Shown: positions 53,383-63,215, counted from the stretch's first letter. The stretch is DNA of 64,000 nucleotides from JBCCDY01 sp039030555 (GCA_039030555.1 JBCCDY010000002.1:124001-188000), one strand, 5' to 3'. The notes: a model not told the origin generated them from the sequence alone. Made by a program: numbers and translations.

Positions 53383-53689
53383 GCTTCTAAACCTTTAAGA
53401 ACACTGTTTAGTAAGAATTAATTTAATTCAGGCAAAACATTGAGGTACTTCTTTTTTTGAGATAACCTTACCCTCTTTAATTTGAGCAATTATTGATCAC
53501 AATAGCTAAATCTGTCACGCGCCACTCTTACCCATTCCATACCTTACATTAGCTTGATATTATAATTTTCTAATAGATTAAGATTATTACAAGAATCTGG
53601 GATGATGAACTTAAAAATACTTTGGATTTCGAAACAATTGATCGAAATTAATATTGAGATGTTAACAAAAAACCTAACCTTAACCTCCC
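53383..53689. promoter_or_regulatory. Intergenic region upstream of the RND efflux operon
   Basis: 307 bases without a gene. TTTG at 53621 and TAATATTG at 53649-53656 are near-consensus -33 and -7 boxes, with a spacing of 24 bases that is slightly long. A perfect inverted repeat, ATTTCGA-N9-TCGAAAT, occupies 53626-53648 between them. The first 200 bases show nothing further. Confidence 0.45.
53626..53648. promoter_or_regulatory. Inverted repeat ATTTCGA-N9-TCGAAAT, candidate efflux-operon operator
   Basis: Perfect 7-bp arms placed between the presumed -33 and -7 boxes of the RND operon, where a bound repressor would block transcription. No TetR- or MarR-type gene is adjacent, so the binding protein would be encoded elsewhere. 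Confidence 0.4.
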
Positions 53690-54859
53690 ATGACTAAACA
53701 TTTTTATTCGAGTATTTTTCTATTATCCATTATTGCTGTGATACACAGCTCATGCGGAAAAAAAGTGGAAACAGGTCCCCCTTCCAATCTTCCGGTTCCC
53801 GTTGCCAATCCTCTAAAAGAAACTATTGTTGACTGGGATGAATTCATTGGCCGCTTTGAAGCTTCTGAAAGAGTCGAAATACGATCAAGAGTCAGTGGAT
53901 ACATTGACGAAATACGCTTTGAAGATGGTCAGAATGTGGAGGAAGGTCAGGTACTTTTCGTTATTGATCAAAGGCCCTTCAGACTAGCCGTAAAGCAGGC
54001 AGAAGCTGATTTGCTACAAGCCGAGTCTCAAAAACTGAGAGCAGAGAGCGATTACCAGAGGGTCGCTTCGATTACCGATACCAGAGCGGTTTCCAGAGAG
54101 GAGGTCGAACAGCGTCAGCAGTCGGCCAGGGTTGCACAAGCTCAGTATGAATCAGCGAGAGCACGACTGGATCTGGCAAGGCTAGAGTTAAACTACACCG
54201 AAGTAAAGGCGCCAATCAGTGGAAGAGTAAGCGAAGATTTTGTGAATGCTGGTAATTTTATATCCGGGGGGTCAGCCAATTCTACATTGCTTACAACCAT
54301 AGTAAAACTCGATCCCATCTTCTTTTATTTTGAAGGAAGTGAGGCTGATTTCTTAAGATATCAGCAACTGGCGCGTACTGGAGTCAGAAAATCTTCCAGA
54401 ACGGAACCCAACCCGGTCATGGCGAAACTGTTAAATGAAACCTCCTATGTAAGAAGGGGAAAAATGAATTTTGTTGACAATGAGCTGGATGAGAATACTG
54501 GTACCATTCAGGCTAGAGCAGTATTTGAAAACAGTGAGCAGGAACTGGAATCTGGTATGTTTGGTAGAGTCAGATTGTTGGGGGAAGGAGAAATCGAGAC
54601 AATTTTGATTCCTGATGATGTGATATCGACCAATCAGTCGAGAAAAGTGGTCTATGTACTGTCCGATAGTAATTCAGTTTCCATCAGACCGGTAGAGATA
54701 GGAGAGCTGTACAATGAAAAGTACAGAATCGTAAAAAGCGGCTTATCTGAAAGTGACAGAGTCATTATTGGAAACCTGCTTAAAGTTAGGCCGGGAATGA
54801 AAGTCGAGCCGGAGCTAAGAGAGATCGAGTTTGAGATCGACAGCACCACGATCCTTTAG
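53690..54859 (+). CDS. RND efflux periplasmic adaptor (membrane fusion protein), lipoprotein
   Basis: 389 residues. The signal ends SIIAVIHSSCGKK, with lipidation at about Cys22. The order is barrel-sandwich hybrid half (VEIRSRVSGYIDEIRFEDGQNVEEGQVLFVID), alpha-helical hairpin (about residues 97-165, Gln/Glu/Ala-rich), second half (LNYTEVKAPISGRVSEDFVNAGNFI), then beta-barrel and membrane-proximal domains. It is AcrA-like and links the inner-membrane pump to the outer-membrane channel. The operon continues with the pump 47 bases later. Confidence 0.94.
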   Translation: MTKHFYSSIFLLSIIAVIHSSCGKKVETGPPSNLPVPVANPLKETIVDWDEFIGRFEASERVEIRSRVSGYIDEIRFEDGQNVEEGQVLFVIDQRPFRLAVKQAEADLLQAESQKLRAESDYQRVASITDTRAVSREEVEQRQQSARVAQAQYESARARLDLARLELNYTEVKAPISGRVSEDFVNAGNFISGGSANSTLLTTIVKLDPIFFYFEGSEADFLRYQQLARTGVRKSSRTEPNPVMAKLLNETSYVRRGKMNFVDNELDENTGTIQARAVFENSEQELESGMFGRVRLLGEGEIETILIPDDVISTNQSRKVVYVLSDSNSVSIRPVEIGELYNEKYRIVKSGLSESDRVIIGNLLKVRPGMKVEPELREIEFEIDSTTIL

Positions 54860-54906
54860 GACCGGTGCATTAACTATTGATGTTTAAAAATCAAACCTGA
54901 AAATCG

Positions 54907-57900
54907 ATGAAACTCAGTCATAATTTTATAGATCGTCCCATTCTGGCCTCTGTTATTTCCATATTATTGGTCATTATTGGAGGCTTGGCGTATTTTGGGC
55001 TTCCTATTACTCAGTATCCTGAAGTGGCTCCACCGACCGTTGTGGTATCTGCTACTTATCCCGGAGCCAGTTCAGAGACCATTTCCAAGACAGTTGCTAC
55101 TCCACTGGAGCAGGAAATCAATGGGGTAGAAGACATGATCTACATGCTCTCTCAGGCAACAGATGATGGAAGGCTTAACCTGACCATTACCTTCAAGCAG
55201 GGTACTGATCTGGATCAGGCTCAGGTGCTGGTTCAAAACCGTGTCGCTATTGCCGAACCACGACTGCCAGAACCCGTAAGACGTCTGGGAATCACTACGC
55301 AGAAAAATTCTCCTGATTTGATGATGGTGGTCCATCTGATTTCACCTGATAATTCCTACGATCAGATCTACATGGCAAACTTTGCCAATTACCAGATAAT
55401 CGACAGGCTTTCCCGAATCAGCGGAGTGGGTAACATTCAGATCTTTGGTGGTGATCAGTATTCGATGAGAATATGGCTTAACCCCGATCTCATTGCAAAT
55501 CTTAACATGACGCCCAATGAGGTGTTGAGAGCTTTAAGAGCTCAAAACGTACAGGTTTCAGGAGGAACTTTGAATGCTCAGCCACTAACGAATCAGAATG
55601 CTTTTGAAGTTAGTATTCAAACACAAGGTCGACTGAACAATATTGAAGAGTTTGCCAACATCATTGTCAGGAATGGTGAAGATGGTCAACTCGTTCGGGT
55701 ACGCGATATAGGTCGTGTAGAACTGGGAGCAGCCAGTTATTCGACCAAGGGATATCTGGGTAAAACAGCAGCCGTAGCTTTACCGATTTTCCAGAGACCC
55801 GGTACGAATGCAATCGAAACGGCGGATGAAGTGATCAGTATTATGGAAGAGATCTCACAGTCTTTTCCGCAAGGGATTGAATACCGAATCGCTTACAATC
55901 CAACCGAATTTATACAGCAGTCTATCGATGAAGTGGTGGTGACCATTTTTGAGGCAGTTATACTCGTTGTGCTCGTGATCATCATTTTCCTTCAGACTTG
56001 GAGAGCTTCTATTGTTCCAATTTTAGCCATTCCGGTTTCACTTGTTGGGACTTTTGCCGTTATGCAGGGATTGGGTTTCTCTTTGAATAACCTGACCCTC
56101 TTTGGTCTCGTGCTGGCCATCGGTATTGTGGTTGATGATGCCATTGTCGTTGTGGAAAACATGGAGCGAAATCTGGAGGAAGGCATGGGCCTCAGGGATG
56201 CAGCAAGAAAAACCATGACTGAAGTAGGAGGGGCGCTGGTTGCCATGGGTTTGGTTCTTGTAGCGGTATTTCTTCCAACTACTTTTCTGGAAGGTATTTC
56301 AGGTCAGTTTTACAAGCAATTTGGGGTTACGATAGCGGTAGCGACCATGATATCCGTATTCGTTTCTCTGACCTTGAGTCCGGCCATAGCAGCGATTGTG
56401 ATGAAGGTGGAGGATACGAAAAAAGATAAAGAGCAGGAGGAGAAGGATATGAAAAAGCCATGGTGGAAAAATCCGATTCAGGCTTTCTTCAATGTCTTCA
56501 ACAAATTCATGGAATGGCTTTCCGAGCGATATGGAAGGGTGGTCAACCGCTTGATAAACATCAGGGGAGCCGTATCTGTGGTTTACATAGTCCTGATGAT
56601 TTTCACCGTTTTTATTTTCAACAGGGTGCCCAGTGGTTTCATACCAGAACAGGATCAGGGCTATTTTATCTGTGCCTTACAGCTCCCACCCGGATCATCG
56701 CTTTCAAGAACAGATGAGGTGGTTAAAAAGGCCATAGAAGATATTCTGGAAGTTGATGGCATCGCAAATGCCGTAGCGTTCACCGGATTTGACGGTGCTA
56801 CATTTACGAACTCCAGCAATGCAGCAGCAATATTTACTCCTTTGGAGGAATTTGAGATAAGAGAAAGTAAAGGTATTTCATATGAAGCTATTCTTGGACA
56901 GCTGAGGCAAAAGCTCGGTGGTATGGAAGAGGCTTTTGTAGTGGTCATACCTCCGCCACCGGTTAGGGGTATTGGTAACGCCGGAGGATTTAAAATGATG
57001 ATTCAGGACCGATCTGGACTGGGACTCGAGCAGCTTCTGAATTCTACTTATGAGTTTATGGGAGCAGCCAATCAGCACCCTGCATTGACCAACGTTTTTA
57101 CCTTTTTCAATACCAGTACTCCAAAGCTGAATTTCAATCTGGATGGTGCCAGAGCTCAGAAACTTGGAGTCCCCATAGACGAAGTTAACAGCGCCATTGA
57201 AGTGTATCTGGGTTCAGCTTTCGTGAACGATTTTAATCTTCAGGGGAGGACGTTCAGGGTAACTGCACAGGCTGACGGGGATTATCGTCTTACTCCAGAT
57301 GATTTAACAAGGATCAGAGTTCGTAACGACCGGGGCCAGATGATCCCTCTGGGAACTTTAGGAACACTGGAAGATATTTCGGGACCATCGAGGGTGCCGA
57401 GGTACAATCTTTTTCCGGCGATTGCATTAAGCGGGAATGTTTCACCCGGATACAGTTCAGGAGAAGCTTTGGATGCCATGGAGGAACTGGCGGCACAAAT
57501 ACTGCCACAGGGAGCAGCTTTTGAATGGACTGAAATAGCCTATCAGGAAAAACAGACGGGCAATACGGCAATTATTGCTTTCGGGTTGGCTGTTCTGTTC
57601 GTATTCCTTCTCCTTGCAGGGCAATATGAAAGCTGGATTCTTCCACTTGCCATTATCCTGATCGTACCCATGTGTCTCCTTTCGGCTATGGTAGGGATAA
57701 GCATAGCCGGGATGGATAACAACATACTCACCCAGATCGGACTGGTAGTGCTGGTGGGGCTAGCCAGTAAAAACGCTATCCTGATCGTGGAGTTTGCCAA
57801 GCAACTAGAAGATCGTGGGTATGAGTTACAAAAAGCAGCTGTTGAGGCGGCCATACTAAGGCTGAGGCCCATACTGATGACAGCCTTTGCCTTTATACTG

Positions 57901-58092
57901 GGAGTAATTCCACTTGTGATCGCTACCGGAGCCGGGGCAGAAATGCGGAGGGCTTTGGGAACTGCTGTATTTAGCGGGATGCTTGGTGTTACCATATTCG
58001 GTTTGCTATTCACACCAGTGTTTTATGTGTTGTGCCGAAAACTCGGCATGATCAGGATAACATCTAAAAAAATGGAGGCTGAAACGGCATAA
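54907..58092 (+). CDS. RND multidrug efflux pump, HAE1 family
   Basis: 1061 residues, AcrB-like with 12 transmembrane helices and two large periplasmic loops. It begins MKLSHNFIDRPILASVISILLVIIGGLAYFGLPITQYPEVAPPTVVV, the classic HAE1 start. Proton-relay residues are visible as the DD pair in GIVVDDAIVVVENMERN (TM4) and the Lys in GLASKNAILIVEFAKQ (TM10). It exports hydrophobic and amphiphilic compounds driven by the proton gradient. The TolC-like gene starts 3 bases after its stop. Confidence 0.96.
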   Translation: MKLSHNFIDRPILASVISILLVIIGGLAYFGLPITQYPEVAPPTVVVSATYPGASSETISKTVATPLEQEINGVEDMIYMLSQATDDGRLNLTITFKQGTDLDQAQVLVQNRVAIAEPRLPEPVRRLGITTQKNSPDLMMVVHLISPDNSYDQIYMANFANYQIIDRLSRISGVGNIQIFGGDQYSMRIWLNPDLIANLNMTPNEVLRALRAQNVQVSGGTLNAQPLTNQNAFEVSIQTQGRLNNIEEFANIIVRNGEDGQLVRVRDIGRVELGAASYSTKGYLGKTAAVALPIFQRPGTNAIETADEVISIMEEISQSFPQGIEYRIAYNPTEFIQQSIDEVVVTIFEAVILVVLVIIIFLQTWRASIVPILAIPVSLVGTFAVMQGLGFSLNNLTLFGLVLAIGIVVDDAIVVVENMERNLEEGMGLRDAARKTMTEVGGALVAMGLVLVAVFLPTTFLEGISGQFYKQFGVTIAVATMISVFVSLTLSPAIAAIVMKVEDTKKDKEQEEKDMKKPWWKNPIQAFFNVFNKFMEWLSERYGRVVNRLINIRGAVSVVYIVLMIFTVFIFNRVPSGFIPEQDQGYFICALQLPPGSSLSRTDEVVKKAIEDILEVDGIANAVAFTGFDGATFTNSSNAAAIFTPLEEFEIRESKGISYEAILGQLRQKLGGMEEAFVVVIPPPPVRGIGNAGGFKMMIQDRSGLGLEQLLNSTYEFMGAANQHPALTNVFTFFNTSTPKLNFNLDGARAQKLGVPIDEVNSAIEVYLGSAFVNDFNLQGRTFRVTAQADGDYRLTPDDLTRIRVRNDRGQMIPLGTLGTLEDISGPSRVPRYNLFPAIALSGNVSPGYSSGEALDAMEELAAQILPQGAAFEWTEIAYQEKQTGNTAIIAFGLAVLFVFLLLAGQYESWILPLAIILIVPMCLLSAMVGISIAGMDNNILTQIGLVVLVGLASKNAILIVEFAKQLEDRGYELQKAAVEAAILRLRPILMTAFAFILGVIPLVIATGAGAEMRRALGTAVFSGMLGVTIFGLLFTPVFYVLCRKLGMIRITSKKMEAETA

Positions 58093-58095
58093 ATC

Positions 58096-59505
58096 ATGAG
58101 AAAGAATACAAAATTCATATTAGTACTGTCACTGGTATTGCTGTTTTCGGCTTTAGGATCTCAGGCTCAGAATGAATGGAAATGGGTGAGAAGTGATTTG
58201 AATTATGAACCAGTGGTCATAGAAAATGATACGCTCAAGAATCCACCTTTGGAAGAACTTTCGGATTCATGGTGGACTGTCTTTGGCTATGAAAAACTCA
58301 CAGAACTTGAAAACCTTGCGCTGGAAGGAAACTTCGATATCCTGATTCTGGAGAACAGGGTAGAAGAAGCCAGGCAGAGCGTTAGAATAGCTAAGTCATC
58401 TTTGTTTCCAGCTCTGAGTTTAAATCCTTCTTATGTGAGACAGGAGCTTTCTGCGAACAGGCCATTGGGTTTTGATGTAGATCTTGAACCTGTAAGGATC
58501 AACTCATTTACTGTTCCTGTAGATCTGAATTATGAAGTAGATATTCTCGGAAAGATCAACAATAACGTTCAGGCCTCAAAGTTTGATCTTAAAGCAACTG
58601 AGGCAAGAAGAGAAGATGTTACCCTTGCGATTACCTCTGATATTGCCAGAAATTTCTTCAATCTGGTCACCATTGATACGGAGAATATAATACTTGAAAA
58701 TACACTCGATACCAGGCAGGAAAATCTTGATATTGTTCAGGCGAGGTACGATGCAGGTCTGGTAAATCAGATCGACCTTCAGCGGGCTAAAACGGAGTAT
58801 GCGTCGGTTAAGGTTCTGTTAAGGAACAATCAACTGTTGAGAACTGAAATTGAGCTGGCGCTGGCAATATTATGTGGTCAGGAAATACAGTCTTTCAAAG
58901 TTGAAGATATGGAGCTGGAGTTTTTACCTCCGGTTATCACTCCCAAAGGTCAGGAATCACTTGTCTCCGACCGACCGGATTTACAGGAAATCAATTTCCA
59001 GTTGCAGGCTGCTGAAGCTTCTTTAAAAGTTGATAAAAAGGAATTATACCCTTCTTTTTTATTGCAGGGATCTTTTGGGTATTTATCCGGCGAGTCCAGT
59101 GAAATATTCGAAAGAGATAGTAGAAGCTGGCTAATTGGAGGGACAGTAGCTGTCCCTATTTTTGAAGGATTTAGAAGACGCGCAAATCTCGATATTGCAG
59201 AACAGCGTCTTGAGGCTTCTAAAAAGATCTTTAATCAACAGCAGTTAGTCGCAAATCAGGAAGTAGAGCGTTCCCTGTCAAATATCCTTAGACTCAAGGA
59301 ACAGCTTGAAGCACAGCAGGATTTTCAGTTTGCTGCACAACAGTCTGCAGAGCTTTCCAAAACGAGATACCTGAAGGGGTTGGTCACTTATCTTGAAGTT
59401 GTCGATTCAGAAAGAATTTATCTTGATGCGGAGCGATTATCCGTACAATTGCTTGGAAGGCAACTGGTCAATACCGTTTCCCTGATACAGGCCATGGGAT
59501 ACTAA
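58096..59505 (+). CDS. TolC/OprM-like outer-membrane efflux channel
   Basis: 469 residues with a signal peptide (ending ALGSQAQ) and two tandem outer-membrane-efflux-protein repeats. Examples are NLALEGNFDILILENRVEEARQSVRIAKSSLFPALSLNPSY and LVSDRPDLQEINFQLQAAEASLKVDKKELYPSFLLQGSFGY; the end ETSRYLKG-like (SKTRYLKGLVTYLEVVDSERIYLDAE) is typical of NodT/OprM-type channels. No lipobox Cys is seen, unlike OprM. It completes the tripartite pump. No terminator is obvious in the following 243 bases. Confidence 0.94.
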   Translation: MRKNTKFILVLSLVLLFSALGSQAQNEWKWVRSDLNYEPVVIENDTLKNPPLEELSDSWWTVFGYEKLTELENLALEGNFDILILENRVEEARQSVRIAKSSLFPALSLNPSYVRQELSANRPLGFDVDLEPVRINSFTVPVDLNYEVDILGKINNNVQASKFDLKATEARREDVTLAITSDIARNFFNLVTIDTENIILENTLDTRQENLDIVQARYDAGLVNQIDLQRAKTEYASVKVLLRNNQLLRTEIELALAILCGQEIQSFKVEDMELEFLPPVITPKGQESLVSDRPDLQEINFQLQAAEASLKVDKKELYPSFLLQGSFGYLSGESSEIFERDSRSWLIGGTVAVPIFEGFRRRANLDIAEQRLEASKKIFNQQQLVANQEVERSLSNILRLKEQLEAQQDFQFAAQQSAELSKTRYLKGLVTYLEVVDSERIYLDAERLSVQLLGRQLVNTVSLIQAMGY

Positions 59506-59711
59506 AAGTAAAGTAAATGACTGCTTTACTATCCTGTCCACTGGATACGGATGTCCTTTAACTCACCAAAAACCTCAAATCGTTCAATCAAAAATCACTA
59601 GCATAACCGAATACATTTCAATAGACAGTAAGCCGAAAAAAGACGAAATAACTCCATATAAAAATTCTTTTCCGCAGTGTTAAATCAGATTTAGCAATAG
59701 GAGATTCTAAT

Positions 59712-59748
59712 TTTACTTAAGTATTTTACATAAAAGAACTTAAGTAAA
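59712..59748 (+). promoter_or_regulatory. 11-bp inverted repeat ending at the hybrid-kinase start codon
   Basis: TTTACTTAAGT (59712-59722) and ACTTAAGTAAA (59738-59748) are perfect reverse complements with 15 bases between. The right arm ends on the base before the GTG start. Each arm also contains the 8-bp palindrome ACTTAAGT, and their centres are 23 bp apart. It could be an autoregulatory binding site or an mRNA hairpin that limits translation. Confidence 0.55.
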
Positions 59749-62712
59749 GTGCGTTTTCTAATTGCAATATCTTATCTGATCTTAACTCTTGACGCCCCTT
59801 CTTTGGCGCAGGATCAGGCTAAGATCGATTCTTTGCTGGGAGCTTACCGCACTTCCAATAATCCATCTGATAAAATTTCGACCTTGAAAGCGCTGTTCTG
59901 GAAATACTATTATACCAATCCGAACGAAGCCAGGAGGTATGTCGACGAAATGGAAAAATACTCAAAAGCAAAGGAGTATATATCAGGATTATGGACAGCA
60001 TATAATTTATTCGGGATACTTGAATATGGTCAATCCAGATTTGATAGTGCACGTTTTTGGTTTGATAAAGGAATGAGTTTGAGTGATAATGAAGAATACT
60101 ATGAAGAACGGATATATTCTTTGAATTATGCAGGGCATTCCTATAGAATGGAATCCGAATATTCAAGTGCTGACTCATGTTTCTTCCGTTTCCTTCAGGC
60201 TACTCAAGGTCGGGATGACGATTATAACTTGGCTCGGGCTCACAAAGCTCTTGCCATAAACAGTCAGGATCAGAATATATACTCCACTGCTCTCCAGCAT
60301 TTTCTCATGGCAGATTCATTATTTAATGACACACTTCATTATGAAACAGCTGAAGTTCTCCAGAACATGGGGATCATTTACAAATCTCTTGACAATTACA
60401 AGTCTGCCAGAAAGTACGCGAAGGAATCACTGGTTATCTATGAAGCACTGAATGACGATTATGGTATATATGCTATCCAAAGAAGTCTCGGTTCACTCGA
60501 ATTAGAAATTGGTCATTATAAGAACGCTGAACAACATCTGACCAGGGCATTTTCTTACTATAAGGGTTTTAATGACCCACTCATGGCTGGTTCCATTGCA
60601 CGTATGCTAGGTCGTGCTTACCTCAACTTGAGAGAACTAAAAAAAGCCGAAGAATATTATCAATGGGCAATTAAGAGGCTAAAAGGTATAGAACTTGGTG
60701 AAGTTTGTTATTCTTATCTTGGATTAGGAGACGTTTTTAAGGAAAAAGGAGTCATATCACGTTCTATGCTTTATTATGATTCTGCTTATCAATTCGCGAT
60801 AAAGAACAGTTCACCGCTAATCATTATGGATGTCATTGAGACACTTGCAAAAGCTCACTATGATGCAAATGATTTGGTTACAGCCTATGATTTTCAGCAG
60901 AGATATCATCATATATCTGACAGCATGAACACGGTCAAGAGTTCAAAAATGTTACATGAATTAGAGGCTAAATATCAAAATGATAAGAAAGAGCGCGAAA
61001 TACAATTACTCACCACTCAGAATCTTCTGGCAGAGCAAGAGAAAGAGAAACAGCTTTATTTTCTCATAGCAATAATCGGAATAACCATTCTTACTTCAGT
61101 CATTTTGTATATCCTTTACCGTAACCGGCAAAAGGTGGCTTCCAAACTTCAGGAGCTTGATGGTATTAAATCCAATTTCTTTGCCAACATCTCCCATGAA
61201 TTCCGCACACCAATTACCTTAATCAAAGGGCCTGTGGAGGACCAATTGGCAAGACCTGATTTAGATAAGAAAAGCAAAGAAAATCTGGGGATGGTGCATC
61301 GTAATGCTGATAGGCTTTTATCCCTGGTAGATCAACTGCTGGATCTCTCAAAACTGGAAGCAAAAAGTATGAATCTACAGGTCGTAGAGGTTTCTGCCTT
61401 TTCTGAATTAGGAGCTATTGGAGATGCTTTTAAGTACGCTGCGAAACAAAAACAGATTGATTATCAAATCGATATTCCCAATGAAAGGGATCAAAGCTGG
61501 CTGGATAAAAATACACTTGAAAAAATAGCTTCTAATCTACTTTCCAATGCCATAAAATATACGGAAGAAAAAGGCATTATAAAGTATGTAGCGGAAATAG
61601 CAGAAGGTAAATTAATATTGACGGTAAGCAATACAGGTGAAGGCCTCAGTGTGGCCGAAATAAACAGGATCCAGGATCGCTTCTACCAGATGGATACTTC
61701 GAATGAAGGTGCAGGTATTGGACTGTCTCTGGTAAAAGAACTGGCAACCCTCCATAAAGGTAACCTTGCGATTAAAAGTGAGGTTGATGGGTGGACAGAT
61801 TTTGAAGTGAGCTTGCCAGTAACAAAAAAATCATTTAATGCCAGTGAGATTATGGTGAGCCAGCCCCATTCTCATAAATCAGGCTTTGTTTCGGGTAGTG
61901 TTCAAGATGATAAAGCCATCATTCCCAATGTCGATGCGGTTGCCGAAAATTATGATGACGATAAGCCGATATTACTGGTGGTTGAGGACAGTATTGATCT
62001 TCGAAGTATGATACATGGCTTTTTTAAAGATGCATTCACTGTTCTGGAGGCCGAAAACGGAGAAGAAGGGATTGACATGGCTGTTAATCAAATTCCTGAT
62101 GTAATCATATCAGATGTTATGATGCCAGTTAAAGATGGTATTCAACTGGCCAGGGCCTTGAAAAGCGATGAGCGTACGAGTCACATTCCAATTGTATTGT
62201 TAACGGCGAAAGCAGGAAACGATAATGTACTTGCAGGCCTGGAAACGGGAGCAGATGACTATGTGACCAAACCTTTTAATAAAGATGTTCTAAAAACCAG
62301 GGTACGGAACCTTGTAGAAATTCGTGACCGGTTAAGGCAAAGGTACAGCCAGGAGGTTATTTTGAAGCCAAAGGATATTGCCATTACACCAGTTGACGAG
62401 AAATTTCTGGAACGCATTCAAAAATTGCTTGACGAACAATTAACAGAACCGTCCTTCAATGCTGAAAAATTTGCCCGTGAGATTGGCATGAGTCGAATGC
62501 AACTGCACAGAAAACTGAAGGCACTGCTGGGTCTTACTACTACTGAATTTATTCGATCACAACGTTTGAAGATGGCCGCTTATTTACTGGAGACGTCAGA
62601 TATTAACGTTTCCGAAGTTGGCTATGAAGTTGGTTTTAATGATCATTCCTATTTCTCAAAGTGTTTTAAGGAGGTATATGGCTGTACTCCTTCCCAGTTC
62701 ATCCCTTCCTGA
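59749..62712 (+). CDS. Hybrid two-component regulator: TPR sensor, histidine kinase, receiver, AraC domain
   Basis: 987 residues in one chain. The start is GTG 59749, giving a signal peptide (MRFLIAISYLILTLDAPSLAQ). TPR-like helices fill residues about 40-390 (periplasmic sensor), a coiled stretch leads to one TM helix (LYFLIAIIGITILTSVILYILY, about 440-462), then HisKA with the phospho-His in NISHEFRTPITL (about 484), HATPase_c (NLLSNAIKYTEE; GAGIGLSLVKEL), a receiver with phospho-Asp in IISDVMMP (about 788), and a C-terminal AraC helix-turn-helix (about 890-985). This is the hybrid one-piece layout of Bacteroidota, here with TPRs instead of the Reg_prop propeller. Likely targets are the 21-bp-period repeats at 62954 and the genes after them. 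Confidence 0.93.
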   Translation: MRFLIAISYLILTLDAPSLAQDQAKIDSLLGAYRTSNNPSDKISTLKALFWKYYYTNPNEARRYVDEMEKYSKAKEYISGLWTAYNLFGILEYGQSRFDSARFWFDKGMSLSDNEEYYEERIYSLNYAGHSYRMESEYSSADSCFFRFLQATQGRDDDYNLARAHKALAINSQDQNIYSTALQHFLMADSLFNDTLHYETAEVLQNMGIIYKSLDNYKSARKYAKESLVIYEALNDDYGIYAIQRSLGSLELEIGHYKNAEQHLTRAFSYYKGFNDPLMAGSIARMLGRAYLNLRELKKAEEYYQWAIKRLKGIELGEVCYSYLGLGDVFKEKGVISRSMLYYDSAYQFAIKNSSPLIIMDVIETLAKAHYDANDLVTAYDFQQRYHHISDSMNTVKSSKMLHELEAKYQNDKKEREIQLLTTQNLLAEQEKEKQLYFLIAIIGITILTSVILYILYRNRQKVASKLQELDGIKSNFFANISHEFRTPITLIKGPVEDQLARPDLDKKSKENLGMVHRNADRLLSLVDQLLDLSKLEAKSMNLQVVEVSAFSELGAIGDAFKYAAKQKQIDYQIDIPNERDQSWLDKNTLEKIASNLLSNAIKYTEEKGIIKYVAEIAEGKLILTVSNTGEGLSVAEINRIQDRFYQMDTSNEGAGIGLSLVKELATLHKGNLAIKSEVDGWTDFEVSLPVTKKSFNASEIMVSQPHSHKSGFVSGSVQDDKAIIPNVDAVAENYDDDKPILLVVEDSIDLRSMIHGFFKDAFTVLEAENGEEGIDMAVNQIPDVIISDVMMPVKDGIQLARALKSDERTSHIPIVLLTAKAGNDNVLAGLETGADDYVTKPFNKDVLKTRVRNLVEIRDRLRQRYSQEVILKPKDIAITPVDEKFLERIQKLLDEQLTEPSFNAEKFAREIGMSRMQLHRKLKALLGLTTTEFIRSQRLKMAAYLLETSDINVSEVGYEVGFNDHSYFSKCFKEVYGCTPSQFIPS

Positions 62713-62953
62713 TTAAATGTTTTTCAAGCAGTAAATCAGGGGATTTATACTATTTCCAATTGCTGAGACATATCCGGTTGACATATCAGACCTTAAGCAT
62801 AACTTATACATAACCATTGCAGTCAAGAGGTTGTGTAGAAACCACGATTTGATAACTATCCAAAGTTTTTAAACCAAGGTTAGCATATAGTTAATTCCAT
62901 GTCAGGGTATATTGCCCGGTGTTTAACTATCACTAATGAAGTTTCAAGCTTTG
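62713..62953. other. Intergenic region after the hybrid regulator
   Basis: No gene seen. A 6-bp hairpin (TAAATC-AGGG-GATTTA, 62732-62747) lies 19 bases after the regulator stop and may terminate its transcript, though no U tract follows. The remaining 200 bases show nothing I can assign. Confidence 0.4.
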
Positions 62954-62992
62954 GTTACATATTTCATAGCTTCTGTTACATAATTCATATCT
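62954..62992 (+). promoter_or_regulatory. Direct repeat GTTACATAWTTCATAKCT with 21-bp period, candidate AraC-type site
   Basis: Copies at 62954-62971 and 62975-62992 agree at 16 of 18 positions and begin exactly 21 bp apart (two helical turns), the arrangement bound by AraC-family dimers such as at araI1-araI2. They lie between the hybrid regulator and the small ORF/lipoprotein pair, so the regulator's own AraC domain is the obvious candidate ligand. Confidence 0.55.
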
Positions 62993-63014
62993 GCAGGACA
63001 AAAGCACCTTTAAC

Positions 63015-63215
63015 TTGCAAGCATCGCAATTGGATGGCTTTAGTCATTCAAACTTCGATCTGGTGAAGAAAAAGAAGCAGGTTTATGAAGGATCAATTCA
63101 TCATTTACCTTTTAAGAAAATCTATCTCAACATAGAGCATTTAAAAGAGGGTCGATATGAAATGCAGATTATTCATAACCGGAAAGTCATCAAAACAATA
63201 CGATTTGAAAAATGA
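63015..63215 (+). CDS. Small protein of unknown function, non-ATG start
   Basis: 66 residues from TTG 63015; the frame is open upstream to 62970 but contains no ATG. The second half (HHLPFKKIYLNIEHLKEGRYEMQIIHNRKVIKTIRFEK) is a compact beta-rich segment like the C-terminal strands of small secreted Bacteroidota proteins. Its stop region overlaps an ATG of the next frame (63212), and the lipoprotein gene follows closely. The promoter-like repeats end 22 bases upstream, which fits a start near 63015. It is either a real small gene or a remnant. Confidence 0.45.
   Translation: MQASQLDGFSHSNFDLVKKKKQVYEGSIHHLPFKKIYLNIEHLKEGRYEMQIIHNRKVIKTIRFEK

Noticed and set aside
59530..59536. Further CAGGATA half-site (minus strand) between the efflux operon and the hybrid regulator
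   Set aside because: No second half-site lies 10 bp away, and a single 7-mer is expected several times by chance in 64 kb.
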